Below, piece after piece: positions 53,218 through 63,353 of a stretch of DNA of 64,000 nt. The stretch is from the NCBI GenBank assembly GCA_017454375.1, contig JAFTDB010000033.1, positions 62,001 to 126,000 of the forward strand, written 5' to 3'. Made by a program: the position numbers and the translations under genes. Below the pieces are notes generated by a model, which saw only the letters and a list, made by a program, of their open reading frames with translations, was not told the DNA's origin and searched no databases. The stretch comes from Acholeplasmatales bacterium. Lineage in GTDB: Bacteria; Bacillota_I; Bacilli_A; Acholeplasmatales; Anaeroplasmataceae. The stretch's first letter is position 1; every line of letters begins with the position of its first letter.

Positions 53218-53481
53218 TTATTTTTCTTTATTTTCTAACTCTTTATACATCTTTTTTTCTTTTCTTGTTAGTGGTACAGGGTCATATCCTGCCTTAAATA
53301 GAGGGTTACATTTTAATACCCTTTTAGCTGTATAGAAGCTGGCAGTAAAGAAATTAAATTTCTCATAACAGCCTCTAGCATATTCGCTACATGTAGGTAT
53401 ATGCCTACAGCGAGGAGAAAGGCCTGGGGATATTGACTTTTTGTACCAATCTATTAATTTGATGGCACCTTTATTTCTCAT
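53218..53481 (-). CDS. yidD: membrane protein insertion efficiency factor YidD
   Basis: The 87-aa protein has the YidD signature: an amphipathic N-terminal helix (GAIKLIDWYKKSISP), PRCRHIPTCSEYARGCYEKF with three conserved Cys nearby, RVLKCNPLFKAGYDPVP, and a basic C-terminal tail. It helps insert and fold inner membrane proteins with YidC in known species. Its start overlaps the end of the DJ-1-like gene by 11 bases, so the two are coupled. yidD normally sits with rnpA-yidC; here it is separated from them. Confidence 0.93.
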   Translation of the reverse strand: MRNKGAIKLIDWYKKSISPGLSPRCRHIPTCSEYARGCYEKFNFFTASFYTAKRVLKCNPLFKAGYDPVPLTRKEKKMYKELENKEK

Positions 53482-54007
53482 AATAAATGTGCTTATGAAG
53501 CTCTTTTAGGGCATCTTCACCTAGTAGTACTCTAACTATTTCATATGCAAAATCAAGTGAATATGCAACAGAAGTAGCAGTTACTAGCTTTCCATCAGTT
53601 ACAACACCGATGCGTTCAAATGTACCACCGAAGTCTTCATCCATTGCCTTGAAGCATGTGTATTTTTTACCTTTAAGGTAACCCAGCATACCAAAGATTG
53701 TTGGTGCGGCACAAATACCAAATACATATTTATCGGCATCAAAGAAATGTCTGATTATTTCATGAACTAATCCTGATACCTTTAAGTATTTATAGTGTGC
53801 TCCACCTGGAATTAATAATGCATCATATTGCTTATAAGGGATCTTTACAAGCTTATTTACATTAGTTAATGCGATACCATGTGAACCAACTACTGTCTTA
53901 CCTAAAGAAGCAATTGTTAAATCTATACCTGCTCTACGAAGAATTGCAAAAGGAGCCATTGCCTCCTCTTCCTCGAAGCCTTCAAATATTAATGCTAAAA
54001 CTTTCAT
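53471..54007 (-). CDS. DJ-1/PfpI family protein
   Basis: The ~178-aa cytosolic protein has the DJ-1 fold and active site: the nucleophilic Cys99 in FGICAAPTIF, a conserved acidic residue in FEGFEEEEA near the N-terminus, and LLIPGGAHYKYL. It is most like the YajL/ThiJ branch. Family members act as glyoxalases or protect against oxidative or carbonyl stress; which applies here is open. The start is placed at ATG 54007, because AGGTGG lies about 10 bases before it; upstream GTG codons overlap that site. It is followed by yidD in one transcript. Confidence 0.88.
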   Translation of the reverse strand: MKVLALIFEGFEEEEAMAPFAILRRAGIDLTIASLGKTVVGSHGIALTNVNKLVKIPYKQYDALLIPGGAHYKYLKVSGLVHEIIRHFFDADKYVFGICAAPTIFGMLGYLKGKKYTCFKAMDEDFGGTFERIGVVTDGKLVTATSVAYSLDFAYEIVRVLLGEDALKELHKHIYYEK

Positions 54008-54031
54008 AAGTTTAATCACCACCTAAAAGTT

Positions 54032-54040
54032 ATTATAACA
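54032..54040 (-). promoter_or_regulatory. extended -10 promoter for the DJ-1-yidD unit
   Basis: On the minus strand TGTTATAAT (54040-54032) is a perfect extended -10 element, about 25 bases upstream of the start codon. Confidence 0.6.
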
Positions 54041-54193
54041 TAACTAGCATGTTTTTACACGCTATTTTTAATAATTATAGTCTTAAAATCACTGCGTTTT
54101 TACCTCTTTTTTTGACCTATATAATAATTTGATGGATTTTTACCCAAAAATTCCGTTAATAAAAGGCTTTTTTTATAGTTTTGTCCTTTACTT

Positions 54194-54222
54194 TTGACTT
54201 GTTTCATTTTATAATATAAAAT
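54194..54222 (+). promoter_or_regulatory. promoter for the glyS-dnaG-rpoD-trmK unit
   Basis: TTGACT (54194-54199) and TAAAAT (54217-54222) are 17 bases apart; an overlapping TATAAT at 54210 is too close to the -35. The leader is short, and no T-box motif is present in 54041-54248. Confidence 0.55.
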
Positions 54223-54248
54223 GTTATGTTGTTTGTAGAGGTGAAAGA

Positions 54249-55640
54249 ATGAAAGAAATAACATTAGAAGAATTAGCCGCATTTATGAAGGAACAAGGAT
54301 TTGTATATCCAGGTTCAGAAATCTATGGCGGTTTAGCAAATTCATTTGATTTTGGCCCACTTGGTGTAGAGCTAAAAAACAATGTTAAGAAAGCATGGTG
54401 GGAGAAGTTTGTTAAGCAGTCTAGATACAACGTAGGTCTAGATTCTTCAATATTAATGAATAAAGAGGTTTGGGTAGCTACTGGTCACATTACATCTTTC
54501 AACGACCCACTAATCGATTGTAAGAAATGTAAGAGTAGATATAGAGCTGACAAGCTAATTGAAGATTTTACAAATGGTGAAATCACAGGCGATGGTATGA
54601 GTAATGATGATTTAGTTAAATACTTATACGATCACAAGGTTGTATGTCCTAACTGTGGTGCACTAGATTACACTGATATCCGTAAGTTCAACCTAATGTT
54701 CAAAACTCATCAAGGTGTACTTGAGGACAATAAGAATGAGGTTTATTTAAGACCTGAAACAGCTCAAGGTATTTTTGTTAACTTCAAGAATATCCAAAGA
54801 ACTACAAGAAAGAAAGTGCCATTTGGTGTTGGCCAAGTTGGTAAATCATTTAGAAATGAAATTACTCCAGGTAACTTCATTTTCCGTGTAAGAGAATTCG
54901 AACAAATGGAATTAGAATTCTTCTGTAAGCCAGGTACTGAAATTGAATGGTTCCAATATTGGAGAAAATATTGTTTCGATTTCTTATTATCTTTAGGTGT
55001 TAAGGAAGATAAGCTAAGATATCGTGATCATGATCCTGAGGAATTAGCATTCTACTCAAATGCTACTACAGATATTGAATTCAAATTCCCTTGGGGATTT
55101 GGTGAACTATGGGGAATTGCTTCTCGTACAGATTATGACTTAAAGGCACACCAAACTCATAGTGGTGAAGCACTAGATTACCTAGATCCAACTGATAATT
55201 CAAAATATATTCCATATGTAGTTGAACCATCTGTTGGTGTAGAAAGAGTATTACTAACTGTAATGTTCAGTGCTTATGATGAAGAAGAATTAACAAAGGC
55301 TGATGGTTCTAAGGATGTTAGAACAGTATTACACTTACATCCAGTATTAGCACCATACAAGGTAGCAATTTTACCACTTATTAAGAAGAACCATGCTGAC
55401 AAGGCTTTAGAATTATTTGACTTATATTCTAAATATTTCACATGCGTTTATGATGAAACTGCAAATATCGGTAAGAGATATCGTCGTCAAGATGCAATTG
55501 GCACACCATATGCAATCTGCGTAGATGATGAAACTCTAGCAAATAATACAGTAACTGTAAGAAACAGAGATACTATGGAACAAGTTACTATGTCAGTTGA
55601 TGAAGTAATTCCATATATCCAAGAAAAATTAGTATTCTAA
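54249..55640 (+). CDS. glyS: glycyl-tRNA synthetase, single-chain dimeric type
   Basis: This class II synthetase charges tRNA-Gly. It is the single-chain (archaeal/eukaryotic-like) GlyRS and not the bacterial alpha2-beta2 type. The 463 residues include the start [21 protein letters not shown] in part, motif 1, a zinc-binding insert with CKKC and CPNC, motif 2 ([23 protein letters not shown]) and motif 3 (VGVERVLL, about 330-337), plus the C-terminal anticodon-binding domain ([11 protein letters not shown] onward). It starts the macromolecular synthesis cluster, with AGAGGTG as ribosome binding site, 23 bases before dnaG. Confidence 0.96.
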   Translation: MKEITLEELAAFMKEQGFVYPGSEIYGGLANSFDFGPLGVELKNNVKKAWWEKFVKQSRYNVGLDSSILMNKEVWVATGHITSFNDPLIDCKKCKSRYRADKLIEDFTNGEITGDGMSNDDLVKYLYDHKVVCPNCGALDYTDIRKFNLMFKTHQGVLEDNKNEVYLRPETAQGIFVNFKNIQRTTRKKVPFGVGQVGKSFRNEITPGNFIFRVREFEQMELEFFCKPGTEIEWFQYWRKYCFDFLLSLGVKEDKLRYRDHDPEELAFYSNATTDIEFKFPWGFGELWGIASRTDYDLKAHQTHSGEALDYLDPTDNSKYIPYVVEPSVGVERVLLTVMFSAYDEEELTKADGSKDVRTVLHLHPVLAPYKVAILPLIKKNHADKALELFDLYSKYFTCVYDETANIGKRYRRQDAIGTPYAICVDDETLANNTVTVRNRDTMEQVTMSVDEVIPYIQEKLVF

Positions 55641-55663
55641 AAATATGAAATGGAGGTAGTATT

Positions 55664-57496
55664 TTGGCAACTCAAGAAGAAATAAAAGAAGTCCTAGATA
55701 AAACTGATGTTGTTTCAGTTGTCGAAAGATATCTACCTTTAAAAAAATCAGGAAAGAACTATATGGGATTGTGTCCTTTTCATAGCGAAAAGACACCATC
55801 CTTTGTTGTTTCTCCCGACAAGAAATTAGCTAAATGTTTTGGCTGTGGTGGTGGTGGCACTATCATAGACTTTGTGATGCAAATTGAAAATGTGGATTTC
55901 AATCAGGCTCTAACAAAGCTTGCAGATGAAGCAGGAGTTAAGCTTAGTAATGTAAAAAGAACAGAGATTAGTCCCGTAATAAAAAGATATTATGATATTA
56001 TGAATTCTTCACTAGATTTCTATGAAAAATATCTAGAATCTACTGATGATGGTAAAAAGGCATTAGAATATCTTAAAAATCGTGGAATGGATGATGAATT
56101 AATAAAAGACTTTAAAATTGGCTTGGCACCTGATATTGGTAATACCTTATATCGAGTTTTAAAAGAATATCAATACTTTGAGCTTGATATGGAGGATTTA
56201 GGCTTAGTCGCATCTAATGAAAAAGGATATCACGATGTATTCTCAAGAAGAATAATGTTCCCTATTTTTAATGAGACTGGAAATGTAGTTGCGTATAGCG
56301 GTAGAATATTCGATCCTAAAGATAAAGACAATCCTAAATATATCAATTCACCTGAAACTCCTATATTTAAAAAGAATGAAATATTATTCAATTTGAATCT
56401 AGCTAAAGGCGTTATTAGGAAGAATAATCGTGTAGTTCTACATGAAGGCCAAATGGATGTTATCGCATCTTATAAAAGTGGAATCAAGGAAGCAGTTTGT
56501 ACACTTGGTACAGCATTAACTACTAACCATGTACAGACATTAAAGAAATATACCAATAATGTAGTTATCGCCTATGATGGTGATAAAGCTGGTATAAAGG
56601 CCTCTAAAAAGGCAATATCCTTATTCCTACAGGCAGGCTTTAATGTAAGATTAATCCTATTCCCAGATGGAATGGATCCTGATGAATATGTTAAAAAATA
56701 TGGTAAAGATGGTTATTTAAAATTCTTAAATGATAATTTGATGGATGCTTATGAATATGAATTCAATGTTGCGTTCATTGGTAAGGATTTAAAGGATTCA
56801 ATCGTTGTGGAAGCTGTTAAGGATGAGCTTTTCCAAATGATGAATAACCTTCCATCAAATACATTAAAGGAAGAATATTTAACCAAATTAGCCGAGAAGC
56901 TTAATGTTGGTGGCTTAGCATTATCAAATGACTTTGATTTCTATGTTAGAACTCACACAAGTAGGAAGCACAAGGTAGAGCCTAGCTTTGTTAGTGAGGA
57001 TGAGCCTAAGGTAGAACCAAAGGAAATCGAAGAGAAAAAATGGAATTCTCCATGTGAGCTTAGATTATTTATGTATGCTAAATCATCTAAGGAGAGAGCT
57101 TTAAGAATTGATAATCTTATCCAAGATGAGATTATGAATGCTTTTTCATCTTACTCAATCAATTTATGGATAAAGCTTATAAATGATTATTATGCTGTAA
57201 ACGATAAATTTAGCGAATCTAAATTCATTAATATATTGAATGTTGAAGAGCTTAATTTCTATATGGAAATACTAGAAACAGTTAGAAAAGATAAAACACC
57301 ATATAATGAAGTAGATGAGAATAAATGTATCGAGCATATTAAGATTGTGGCTTTAGAAAAAGAAATTGAGAAGCTAAATAAGATGATGGAAAAGGCTACT
57401 CAAGAGAAGAAATACACCTATGTAAATAGAGTGTTTGAGCTTAAAAAGAAATTAGTCGCTTTAAAAAAACAAAATAAACGTAAGGAGAGAAACTAA
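55664..57496 (+). CDS. dnaG: DNA primase
   Basis: DnaG makes RNA primers at the replication fork. The 610-aa protein has the CHC2 zinc domain (C37, H40, C58, C61 in CPFH and CFGC), the RNA polymerase/TOPRIM core ([15 protein letters not shown] and IAYDGDKAG motifs, about 200-340) and a helical C-terminal region that should bind the DnaB helicase. Translation starts at TTG 55664, because GGAGG lies 7 bases upstream and no in-frame ATG precedes the conserved ATQEEIKEV start. It overlaps rpoD by one base (TAATG). Confidence 0.96.
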   Translation: MATQEEIKEVLDKTDVVSVVERYLPLKKSGKNYMGLCPFHSEKTPSFVVSPDKKLAKCFGCGGGGTIIDFVMQIENVDFNQALTKLADEAGVKLSNVKRTEISPVIKRYYDIMNSSLDFYEKYLESTDDGKKALEYLKNRGMDDELIKDFKIGLAPDIGNTLYRVLKEYQYFELDMEDLGLVASNEKGYHDVFSRRIMFPIFNETGNVVAYSGRIFDPKDKDNPKYINSPETPIFKKNEILFNLNLAKGVIRKNNRVVLHEGQMDVIASYKSGIKEAVCTLGTALTTNHVQTLKKYTNNVVIAYDGDKAGIKASKKAISLFLQAGFNVRLILFPDGMDPDEYVKKYGKDGYLKFLNDNLMDAYEYEFNVAFIGKDLKDSIVVEAVKDELFQMMNNLPSNTLKEEYLTKLAEKLNVGGLALSNDFDFYVRTHTSRKHKVEPSFVSEDEPKVEPKEIEEKKWNSPCELRLFMYAKSSKERALRIDNLIQDEIMNAFSSYSINLWIKLINDYYAVNDKFSESKFINILNVEELNFYMEILETVRKDKTPYNEVDENKCIEHIKIVALEKEIEKLNKMMEKATQEKKYTYVNRVFELKKKLVALKKQNKRKERN

Positions 57497-58695
57497 TGGA
57501 AGAAAACAAAATTAGCTTTGAAGAGGCAATTGCTAAATTAGAAGAAATTGCCAAAAACAACGATGGAGTCGTTACTACTTTAGACATTGTCAAATACTTC
57601 CCTTTTGAAAGTGATGATTATGACAAAATCGAAAAGATCCTTCTAGATAAGGATATCGACATCAAAGAAGTAGAGATGGATGTAGATGTTGATGAAGAAC
57701 CAGATCTAGCAAATGTCGAAGAAGTAGATATTTCTAACTATGACGTTCTACCTACATCAGTTAAAGTTGATGACCCAGTTAGAATGTATTTAAAGGAAAT
57801 AGGTAAGATTCCTCTATTAACACTTGATCAAGAAAAATTATATTCTGAACAAGTAGTTATCGGTAGAAAAGCTAGAGAACAATTAGAGAAGATTGAAGCA
57901 GAACAAAATTATGATTCTATTTCTGCTGAAGAATATGAAAAGCTAGAAGAACAAGTTGAGCTTGCTAACCATGCAAAGGATATGCTTGTTAATGCCAACC
58001 TACGTTTGGTTGTATCTATCGCTAAAAAATATGCATCACGTGGTTTACAACTTCTTGACCTAATTCAAGAAGGTAATATGGGCCTAATTAAGGCTGTTGA
58101 TAAATTTGATTATGAAAAAGGATTCAAATTCTCTACTTACGCAACTTGGTGGATTCGTCAAGGTATTGCAAGAGCTGTAGCTGACCAAGCTAGAACTATT
58201 CGTATTCCAGTACATATGGTTGAAACAATCAACAAGCTTGTTAGAGTTCAACGTCAATTAGTTCAAGAATTATCTCGTGAGCCTAATGATGATGAAATTG
58301 CTGAAAGAATGGGAATTTCTGTTGAAAAGGTTCAACAAATTCGTAAGATTGCTCAAGAGCCAATCTCTTTAGAGGCTCCAGTAGGTGAGGAAGAAGATTC
58401 ATCACTTGGCGATTTCATTTCAGATCCAGGTGCACTAGATCCATATGAATATACAGCTAAACAAAAGCTACGTGAAGAACTAGATGATGCCCTAAAGACA
58501 TTAACTCCAAGAGAAGCTAGAGTATTACAACTTCGTTTTGGTTTAATCGATGGTAGAACTCGTACACTAGAAGAGGTTGGTAAGGAATTCAACGTTACAC
58601 GTGAACGTATCCGTCAAATTGAAGCTAAGGCTTTAAGAAAGTTAAAACATCCATCTAGAAGTAAGAAATTAAAAGATTTCTTAATTAAATATTAA
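57496..58695 (+). CDS. rpoD: primary sigma factor RpoD (sigma-A)
   Basis: The housekeeping sigma factor has 399 residues. It carries an acidic region 1.1-like N-terminus (1-85), region 1.2 ([16 protein letters not shown], about 95-110), region 2 ([46 protein letters not shown]), region 3 and region 4 ([32 protein letters not shown]). It recognises the TTGACA/TATAAT promoters seen across the window. It is coupled to dnaG and followed one base later by trmK. Confidence 0.98.
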   Translation: MEENKISFEEAIAKLEEIAKNNDGVVTTLDIVKYFPFESDDYDKIEKILLDKDIDIKEVEMDVDVDEEPDLANVEEVDISNYDVLPTSVKVDDPVRMYLKEIGKIPLLTLDQEKLYSEQVVIGRKAREQLEKIEAEQNYDSISAEEYEKLEEQVELANHAKDMLVNANLRLVVSIAKKYASRGLQLLDLIQEGNMGLIKAVDKFDYEKGFKFSTYATWWIRQGIARAVADQARTIRIPVHMVETINKLVRVQRQLVQELSREPNDDEIAERMGISVEKVQQIRKIAQEPISLEAPVGEEEDSSLGDFISDPGALDPYEYTAKQKLREELDDALKTLTPREARVLQLRFGLIDGRTRTLEEVGKEFNVTRERIRQIEAKALRKLKHPSRSKKLKDFLIKY

Positions 58696-58696
58696 A

Positions 58697-59344
58697 ATGA
58701 ATCGAATTGATTTACTTGCTAGTCTAGCAAGTGATTCTAATATCTTATTAGATGTAGGCTGTGACCATGCTTACACAGTTATTACTGCCTGTAAAAACTA
58801 TAATGTTAAGAAAGCTATCGCCTCAGATATAGCTGAAGGACCACTTGAGGTTGCTAAAGCCAATATTATAAAGAGTGGTTTAGAGGATAGAATTAAAACT
58901 ATCAAATCTGATGGCTTAAAACAAGTTGAAGATGATTTTGATACCCTAATCATTAGTGGTATGGGCGGTCTACTAATAAAAGATATTTTAGAATCATCTA
59001 TAGATAAAATTAAGAATAAAAAGCTAATATTATCTCCTAATCGTGATTATTATGATGTTAGATTATTTTTAACAAATAATGGTTTTCAAATAATCGATGA
59101 ATATGCTTTTTATGATAAATCTATTTTCTATGAAGCTATAGTAGCCATACCAGGTGAAATGAATATCACTGAATTTGAAATAAAATATGGCCCTATTTTG
59201 CTTAAGAAAAAGGATGAAGACTTTATAAATTATTATCAAAAACAATATGATAAATTTAATAAAGCACTAAAAAACATTAAAAAAATAGAAGAAAAAGATA
59301 ATTTGGAATTATTAATTGCTGATTATCGTAAGATTTTAAATTAA
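58697..59344 (+). CDS. trmK: tRNA (adenine22-N1)-methyltransferase
   Basis: TrmK methylates N1 of A22 in tRNA with SAM. The 215-aa protein starts with the SAM-binding motif I LLDVGCDHAY (about 17-26) and has ASDIAEGPLEVAKAN, SGMGGLLI and LSPN, which are diagnostic for the TrmK/YqfN family, then a C-terminal coiled-coil part (KKKDEDFINYYQKQYDKFNKAL). It follows rpoD by one base, as it does in many Bacillota. A hairpin and a tRNA gene follow. Confidence 0.93.
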   Translation: MNRIDLLASLASDSNILLDVGCDHAYTVITACKNYNVKKAIASDIAEGPLEVAKANIIKSGLEDRIKTIKSDGLKQVEDDFDTLIISGMGGLLIKDILESSIDKIKNKKLILSPNRDYYDVRLFLTNNGFQIIDEYAFYDKSIFYEAIVAIPGEMNITEFEIKYGPILLKKKDEDFINYYQKQYDKFNKALKNIKKIEEKDNLELLIADYRKILN

Positions 59345-59362
59345 TTGGCCATTTTTGGCCAA
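59345..59362 (+). terminator. hairpin between trmK and the tRNA gene
   Basis: TTGGCCA (59345-59351) pairs with TGGCCAA (59356-59362) around TTTT. No T-run follows, so it may be a processing or stability hairpin and not a true terminator. Confidence 0.45.
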
Positions 59363-59367
59363 TAAAT

Positions 59368-59441
59368 GCTCGCTTAGTACATCGGTAGTACACAGCCATG
59401 GTAAGGCTGAAGGATAGGTCCGACTCCTATAGTGAGCACCA
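59368..59441 (+). tRNA. tRNA-Thr (anticodon GGU)
   Basis: The cloverleaf folds fully: acceptor GCTCGCT / AGTGAGC, D-arm GTAC / GTAC, anticodon stem CAGCC / GGCTG with loop ATGGTAA (anticodon GGT), T-arm ATAGG / CCTAT with loop TCCGACT, discriminator A, and an encoded CCA (59439-59441). It lies between trmK and a phosphatase gene on the same strand. Confidence 0.92.
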
Positions 59442-59459
59442 GAAGTTGGTGGTGGTATT

Positions 59460-60215
59460 ATGTATGAATTAAAAGGTTGTGGACTAAGAAATGCTAGAGA
59501 CATTTCTTATGCAAATATAAAGAAAAATTTACTTGTCAGAAGTGAAGCTTTAAATAAATTAACTCCTGAAGAAGCAAAGATTTTAGCTGAAAAATATAAT
59601 ATCAAGATTGTAATAGATCTACGTACCGACGAAGAAATTAAGAAAAAAGATATTGAAATACCAAACGCAAAGTATTATCATATACCCCTAATTTCTCACC
59701 AGGAATTTGGCTTATCTCATGAAAAGAACGCAGATAAGGATATGGTTAAACAAAAAAGAATACCTGATTTAAAGGTATTATATCCATATTTAGTTAAGGA
59801 AGATAAATCAGGCCCTTGGAAACAAATATTTGATATTCTTATCAATAATGAGGAAGGTGCCATATTGTGGCATTGTACAGCTGGTAAGGATCGTTGTGGA
59901 ATAGTATCTGCAATTATTGAATATGCCCTAGGCTTATCTGATGAGGAAGTAATGTATGATTATTTATATACAAATAAGCATAAGGTATTCCCTGTTAGAT
60001 ACCGTATCTTATCTTGGTTTTTATTTAAGCATGAGGTAAGAAGAAGATTTAGAAATATCTTTATTGCTAAAAAGGAATATCTAGAATCTGCATTAAATTA
60101 TATTAAGGATGTATATGGTAATATTGAAACATTCTTATATGAGGTTTGTGGTGTATCTGATGATGATTTAGATACATTAAGAGATAAATATACTGAAGAA
60201 GAAGCAAGAATCTAA
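59460..60215 (+). CDS. dual-specificity/tyrosine phosphatase of the PtpB/LipA-like family
   Basis: The 251-aa cytosolic protein carries the CX5R phosphatase loop HCTAGKDRCG with Cys139 and Arg145, and the N-terminal pattern of the Y_phosphatase3 family (GCGLRNARDISYANIKKNLLVRSEAL, first part, and VIDLRTDEEIKKKD). The Lys in the P-loop (AGKDR) points to the group that also acts on phosphoinositides or on phospho-Tyr peptides. It starts 18 bases after the tRNA and overlaps the next esterase gene by one base. Confidence 0.88.
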   Translation: MYELKGCGLRNARDISYANIKKNLLVRSEALNKLTPEEAKILAEKYNIKIVIDLRTDEEIKKKDIEIPNAKYYHIPLISHQEFGLSHEKNADKDMVKQKRIPDLKVLYPYLVKEDKSGPWKQIFDILINNEEGAILWHCTAGKDRCGIVSAIIEYALGLSDEEVMYDYLYTNKHKVFPVRYRILSWFLFKHEVRRRFRNIFIAKKEYLESALNYIKDVYGNIETFLYEVCGVSDDDLDTLRDKYTEEEARI

Positions 60216-60961
60216 TGAGACATTATTATAATTTTTCAAAATGTTATTATGATGATTTCTTTATAGATGATAATAAAAGAGATTTAATTATAATATCTCC
60301 AGGCGGTGGCTATGACCACACATCTATTAGAGAATCAGATCCAGTAAAAGATTTTTATAACTTGCATGGATATCATGTGGTAATTGTTCATTATACAGAA
60401 GAACACTTGCCTTTCCCATATCCACAAGAGGTATTAGCTAATGTTATTAAGCTATATCAAAATGATAAACGAGTTAATCATTTAATTGGCTTAGGCTTTT
60501 CAGCTGGAGGGCATAACATTTTAGAGGTTGCCTTACATCCTGATACATATGGTGTTAAATTTGATTTGTTGATGCTTGCATATCCAGTTGTAACATCAAA
60601 TCCTAATTATGCACATATGGGTTCATTTAGAGCCTTATTAGGCGACAAATTTGAAGATAAGATATTATTAAAAAGATTATCTTTAGAGTTGGAAGTAACT
60701 AAAAATGCTCCACCATTATTCCTATGGGGTACATGGACAGATGAGAGCGTTGATGTTATGAACTCAATATTACTTTTAGAAGCTTATAAGAAAAATAATC
60801 TTAATGTTGAATATCATGTTTATCCTATGGGTGGACATGGATTGTCACTATCAAATGAGAAAACTAGTGGTGGAGATCCTAAAAAGGTAATTCCATATGT
60901 TAGTAGCTGGAGTGATGAATCTATAAAATGGTTAGAATATAACCTTAATAAAATGGAGTAG
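60215..60961 (+). CDS. alpha/beta hydrolase, acetyl-esterase/BD-FAE-like
   Basis: The 248-aa cytosolic protein has an oxyanion strand IIISPGGGYDHTS (about 26-38), the nucleophile elbow GFSAGGH with Ser96, a likely acid in TWTDESVD (about 175) and a His in YPMGGHGLSL (about 208). It fits the acetylxylan/feruloyl-esterase-like family often found next to carbohydrate genes, though its substrate is unknown. It is coupled to the phosphatase gene and followed 3 bases later by nrnA. Confidence 0.85.
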   Translation: MRHYYNFSKCYYDDFFIDDNKRDLIIISPGGGYDHTSIRESDPVKDFYNLHGYHVVIVHYTEEHLPFPYPQEVLANVIKLYQNDKRVNHLIGLGFSAGGHNILEVALHPDTYGVKFDLLMLAYPVVTSNPNYAHMGSFRALLGDKFEDKILLKRLSLELEVTKNAPPLFLWGTWTDESVDVMNSILLLEAYKKNNLNVEYHVYPMGGHGLSLSNEKTSGGDPKKVIPYVSSWSDESIKWLEYNLNKME

Positions 60962-60964
60962 TTT

Positions 60965-61915
60965 ATGGAAAAAAGAGAAAAGCTAATCAAAGAATTAATT
61001 AAAAAAATTAAAAAATATGACAGAATCATTATTCATAGACATTCTAGACCTGACTTAGATGCCTTAGGAACTCAGTTAGGCTTAAGAGATGCCATTAAAT
61101 ATAATTTCCCTAATAAGGAAGTATATGTAGTTGGTGATGTATCTGCTAAATATAAATTTATCGGTGATATGGATGAAATTGATGATTCTAAATATGAAGG
61201 TGCTCTAGCAATCATCGTCGATGTTGCAGTATCTCATATGGTATCTGATGAAAGATATAAATTAGCAAAAGAAATATTTGTTGTTGATCATCATAATAAT
61301 GAATGTGATGTAACAGAAAACTGGATTTGTGATCCAGATAAAGCTGCTGTAGCTGAATATATTACAATGATTTTAAAGGATAATCATTTAAAGATTAATA
61401 AGGATGCAGCTACTAAATTATTTGGTGGTATCGTAACTGATAGTGGTAGATTCATGTATGGACATAATCGCTCAGATACACTAAAGATTGCAGCTTATCT
61501 ACTTGAATGTGGTGCTGATGATAAATATATTTATTCAAATATTTATGTAGAATCACTAAAAAATAGAGAAATGACTAATTATTTCTCAAATAAATTCGAA
61601 GTTAAGGATGGCGTAGCCTTCTTAAAGAATGATAAGGATGTATTTGAAAAATTCCCTGTAGAATTTAGCGATATCTCTAGAGGTATGGTTGGCGTTATGG
61701 CAGGTATCGAAGAAATTAAGATTTGGCTTAATTTCACATATGATGTAACTAAAGACGCTGTAGTTGGTGAATTTAGATCTCGTAATATCAATATTGTTGA
61801 TATTGCTAAAAAATATGGTGGCGGTGGTCACCTACAAGCATGTGGTGCTACTTTAAAGGATTGGAATGAAGTAGACCAAATTATTAATGATTACATTAAA
61901 TTAGCAAACGAATAA
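60965..61915 (+). CDS. nrnA: NrnA-type DHH/DHHA1 phosphoesterase (nanoRNase / pAp phosphatase)
   Basis: The 316-aa enzyme degrades very short RNAs and may remove the 3'-phosphate from pAp. The DHH domain shows HRHSRPDLDALGTQ (about 24-37), IVDVA (about 88) and VDHHNNECD (about 109-117) with the metal-binding Asp/His set, and GGIVTDSGRFMYG. The DHHA1 part ends with GGGGHLQACGATL. pGpG removal could link it to the EAL protein of the surface locus, since EAL enzymes release pGpG, but that is only a general link. A hairpin overlaps its end. Confidence 0.9.
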   Translation: MEKREKLIKELIKKIKKYDRIIIHRHSRPDLDALGTQLGLRDAIKYNFPNKEVYVVGDVSAKYKFIGDMDEIDDSKYEGALAIIVDVAVSHMVSDERYKLAKEIFVVDHHNNECDVTENWICDPDKAAVAEYITMILKDNHLKINKDAATKLFGGIVTDSGRFMYGHNRSDTLKIAAYLLECGADDKYIYSNIYVESLKNREMTNYFSNKFEVKDGVAFLKNDKDVFEKFPVEFSDISRGMVGVMAGIEEIKIWLNFTYDVTKDAVVGEFRSRNINIVDIAKKYGGGGHLQACGATLKDWNEVDQIINDYIKLANE

Positions 61916-61948
61916 ATGATGTGAATATGATATTCATATCATTTTTTT
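61914..61948 (+). terminator. terminator-like hairpin before the ECF-S gene
   Basis: AAATGAT plus TGAATA (61914-61927) pairs with TATTCA plus ATCATTT (61931-61944) with one mismatch, then more T. It lies directly before the AGGAGG ribosome binding site of the next gene, so partial read-through is needed or a promoter is hidden in it. Confidence 0.65.
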
Positions 61949-61958
61949 AGGAGGAAAT

Positions 61959-63308
61959 ATGTTTTTAAAAAAATTATTTAAATTCAAAATGTTTATATTA
62001 TTAATTACTATTTCCTCATTTATATTAGGATATTTTTTGGCTGATTTTGCCTACAATAATTTGTTTTCAAATTATATGATTGAAACTAATCTAACAGATG
62101 AATATTATGTATCAAATGAATATTATAATTATTTATCTGATTATAATTCAATCGTCAGCATTCAAAATAAGCTTGTAACTGATAAAAAGCTTAGTGATGC
62201 TAAAATCAAAAATATCAGTGTATCGACAGTTATGTCTTTAAAGGATGTTCATAACAATCTATCTATTCAAAAGACAGATAGTGGAATGAAGATTTTAGTT
62301 AAAGAAAAATCATATGGATATACAATTGTATCTAAAACTAAATTAAATGATGGCTTAACTAAATTTAATAAAACTATGACTGCTATCTATGATAAGAGTA
62401 GAACAGAAGATGTTATGAATAAAAACCTAACTGATTTAAGTACTTTCTTTGAGGCATATAAGGATCAGTACACTGTTGAATACAATAATTATTTATCTTA
62501 TTACAATAATATAAAAGGTAAGAAGCTTGGTATGGTTGATGTAACCTTGGGTACACCAACCCTCATCAATCACCAAAACCCTTATATTATTGGTGCCATA
62601 TTTATGGCTTCATCACTTGTTATAACAATATTTGTAATATTCTTACTTGATAAAAAGGGTAAGCTTGAGGATATAAAAGATATATCTAATAATGAGACAA
62701 TATATCGTACACCATTCCATAAATCTTATTGGTTACAAACTATTAAGCCTTTTAAGAAGCTATCATCACTTACATTAATTGCGTTATTATTCGCATTAAT
62801 GCTAGTAGCAAAGCTTTTAAGATTACCTTCAGGCTTTGGTGAACTTGGTATAGGATTCACTTATATATTCTTCTCAATTATAGGTATGTTATTTGGACCA
62901 GTAGTAGGAGTAGTAATTGGATTTTTCTCAGATATATTAGGATTCTTTTTATTCCCTACAGGCTATCCATTCTTTTTCCCATATACCCTAAGCGCAATGC
63001 TAACTGGTTTTATTTATGGAATATTCTTCTATAAAACTAAGGTTACATTCGCTAAATGCTTTTATGCTAGATTTTTAGTAGGTATGTTTATAAATGTATT
63101 CTTAGGCTCTATTTGGTGGGCAATTATTAATTCATTTAGCTTTGAAGCTTATTTGGATTATACATTCCTAATTGAGCTACCTAAGAATTTAGTATATTTA
63201 TTACCTCAATCTATATTATTATTTATAGTATTTAAGCCTGTTACAATCATTGCCTACAACTTCAATTTAATAGATGAAGAAGTAAGTAAAAATGTAACAA
63301 TAATTTAA
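61959..63308 (+). CDS. folate-type ECF transporter S component with an N-terminal ectodomain
   Basis: The 449-aa protein has two parts. Residues ~1-240 carry TM1 (about 10-32), an outside domain of about 180 residues with Tyr/Asn-rich helices, and TM2 (about 211-232), a layout like Wzz/chain-length regulators. Residues ~265-449 are an ECF transporter substrate-binding subunit of the folate family: SLTLIALLFALMLVAKLLRLP, GMLFGPVVGVVIGFFSDILGFFLFPTG in part, FPYTLSAMLTGFIYGIFFY, and a final LPKNLVYLLPQSILLF. Normal S components are about 180 aa, so the N-terminal part is extra. No EcfA/EcfT genes are in the window, so it would share a common energising module. The vitamin is guessed as folate-like. 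Confidence 0.8.
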   Translation: MFLKKLFKFKMFILLITISSFILGYFLADFAYNNLFSNYMIETNLTDEYYVSNEYYNYLSDYNSIVSIQNKLVTDKKLSDAKIKNISVSTVMSLKDVHNNLSIQKTDSGMKILVKEKSYGYTIVSKTKLNDGLTKFNKTMTAIYDKSRTEDVMNKNLTDLSTFFEAYKDQYTVEYNNYLSYYNNIKGKKLGMVDVTLGTPTLINHQNPYIIGAIFMASSLVITIFVIFLLDKKGKLEDIKDISNNETIYRTPFHKSYWLQTIKPFKKLSSLTLIALLFALMLVAKLLRLPSGFGELGIGFTYIFFSIIGMLFGPVVGVVIGFFSDILGFFLFPTGYPFFFPYTLSAMLTGFIYGIFFYKTKVTFAKCFYARFLVGMFINVFLGSIWWAIINSFSFEAYLDYTFLIELPKNLVYLLPQSILLFIVFKPVTIIAYNFNLIDEEVSKNVTII

Positions 63309-63317
63309 ATTGTTTTC

Positions 63318-63346
63318 TTGAATTTATACTATCTTAATAGTATAAT
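63318..63346 (+). promoter_or_regulatory. promoter for the priA leader
   Basis: TTGAAT (63318-63323) and TATAAT (63341-63346) are 17 bases apart, and the transcript would start at the 5' edge of the riboswitch. Confidence 0.75.
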
Positions 63347-63353
63347 CTATATC

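Noticed and set aside
53471..54007. The DJ-1/PfpI protein as the missing glutaminase subunit of GMP synthetase
   Set aside because: The folds are related (class I GATase-like), but this protein lacks the Cys-His-Glu glutaminase triad layout and matches DJ-1 around FGICAAPT.
54041..54248. A T-box leader in front of glyS
   Set aside because: The leader after the promoter is short, and there is no AGGGTGGNACCGCG-like T-box sequence or specifier stem. The same holds for the visible start of valS, which overlaps the GNAT gene.
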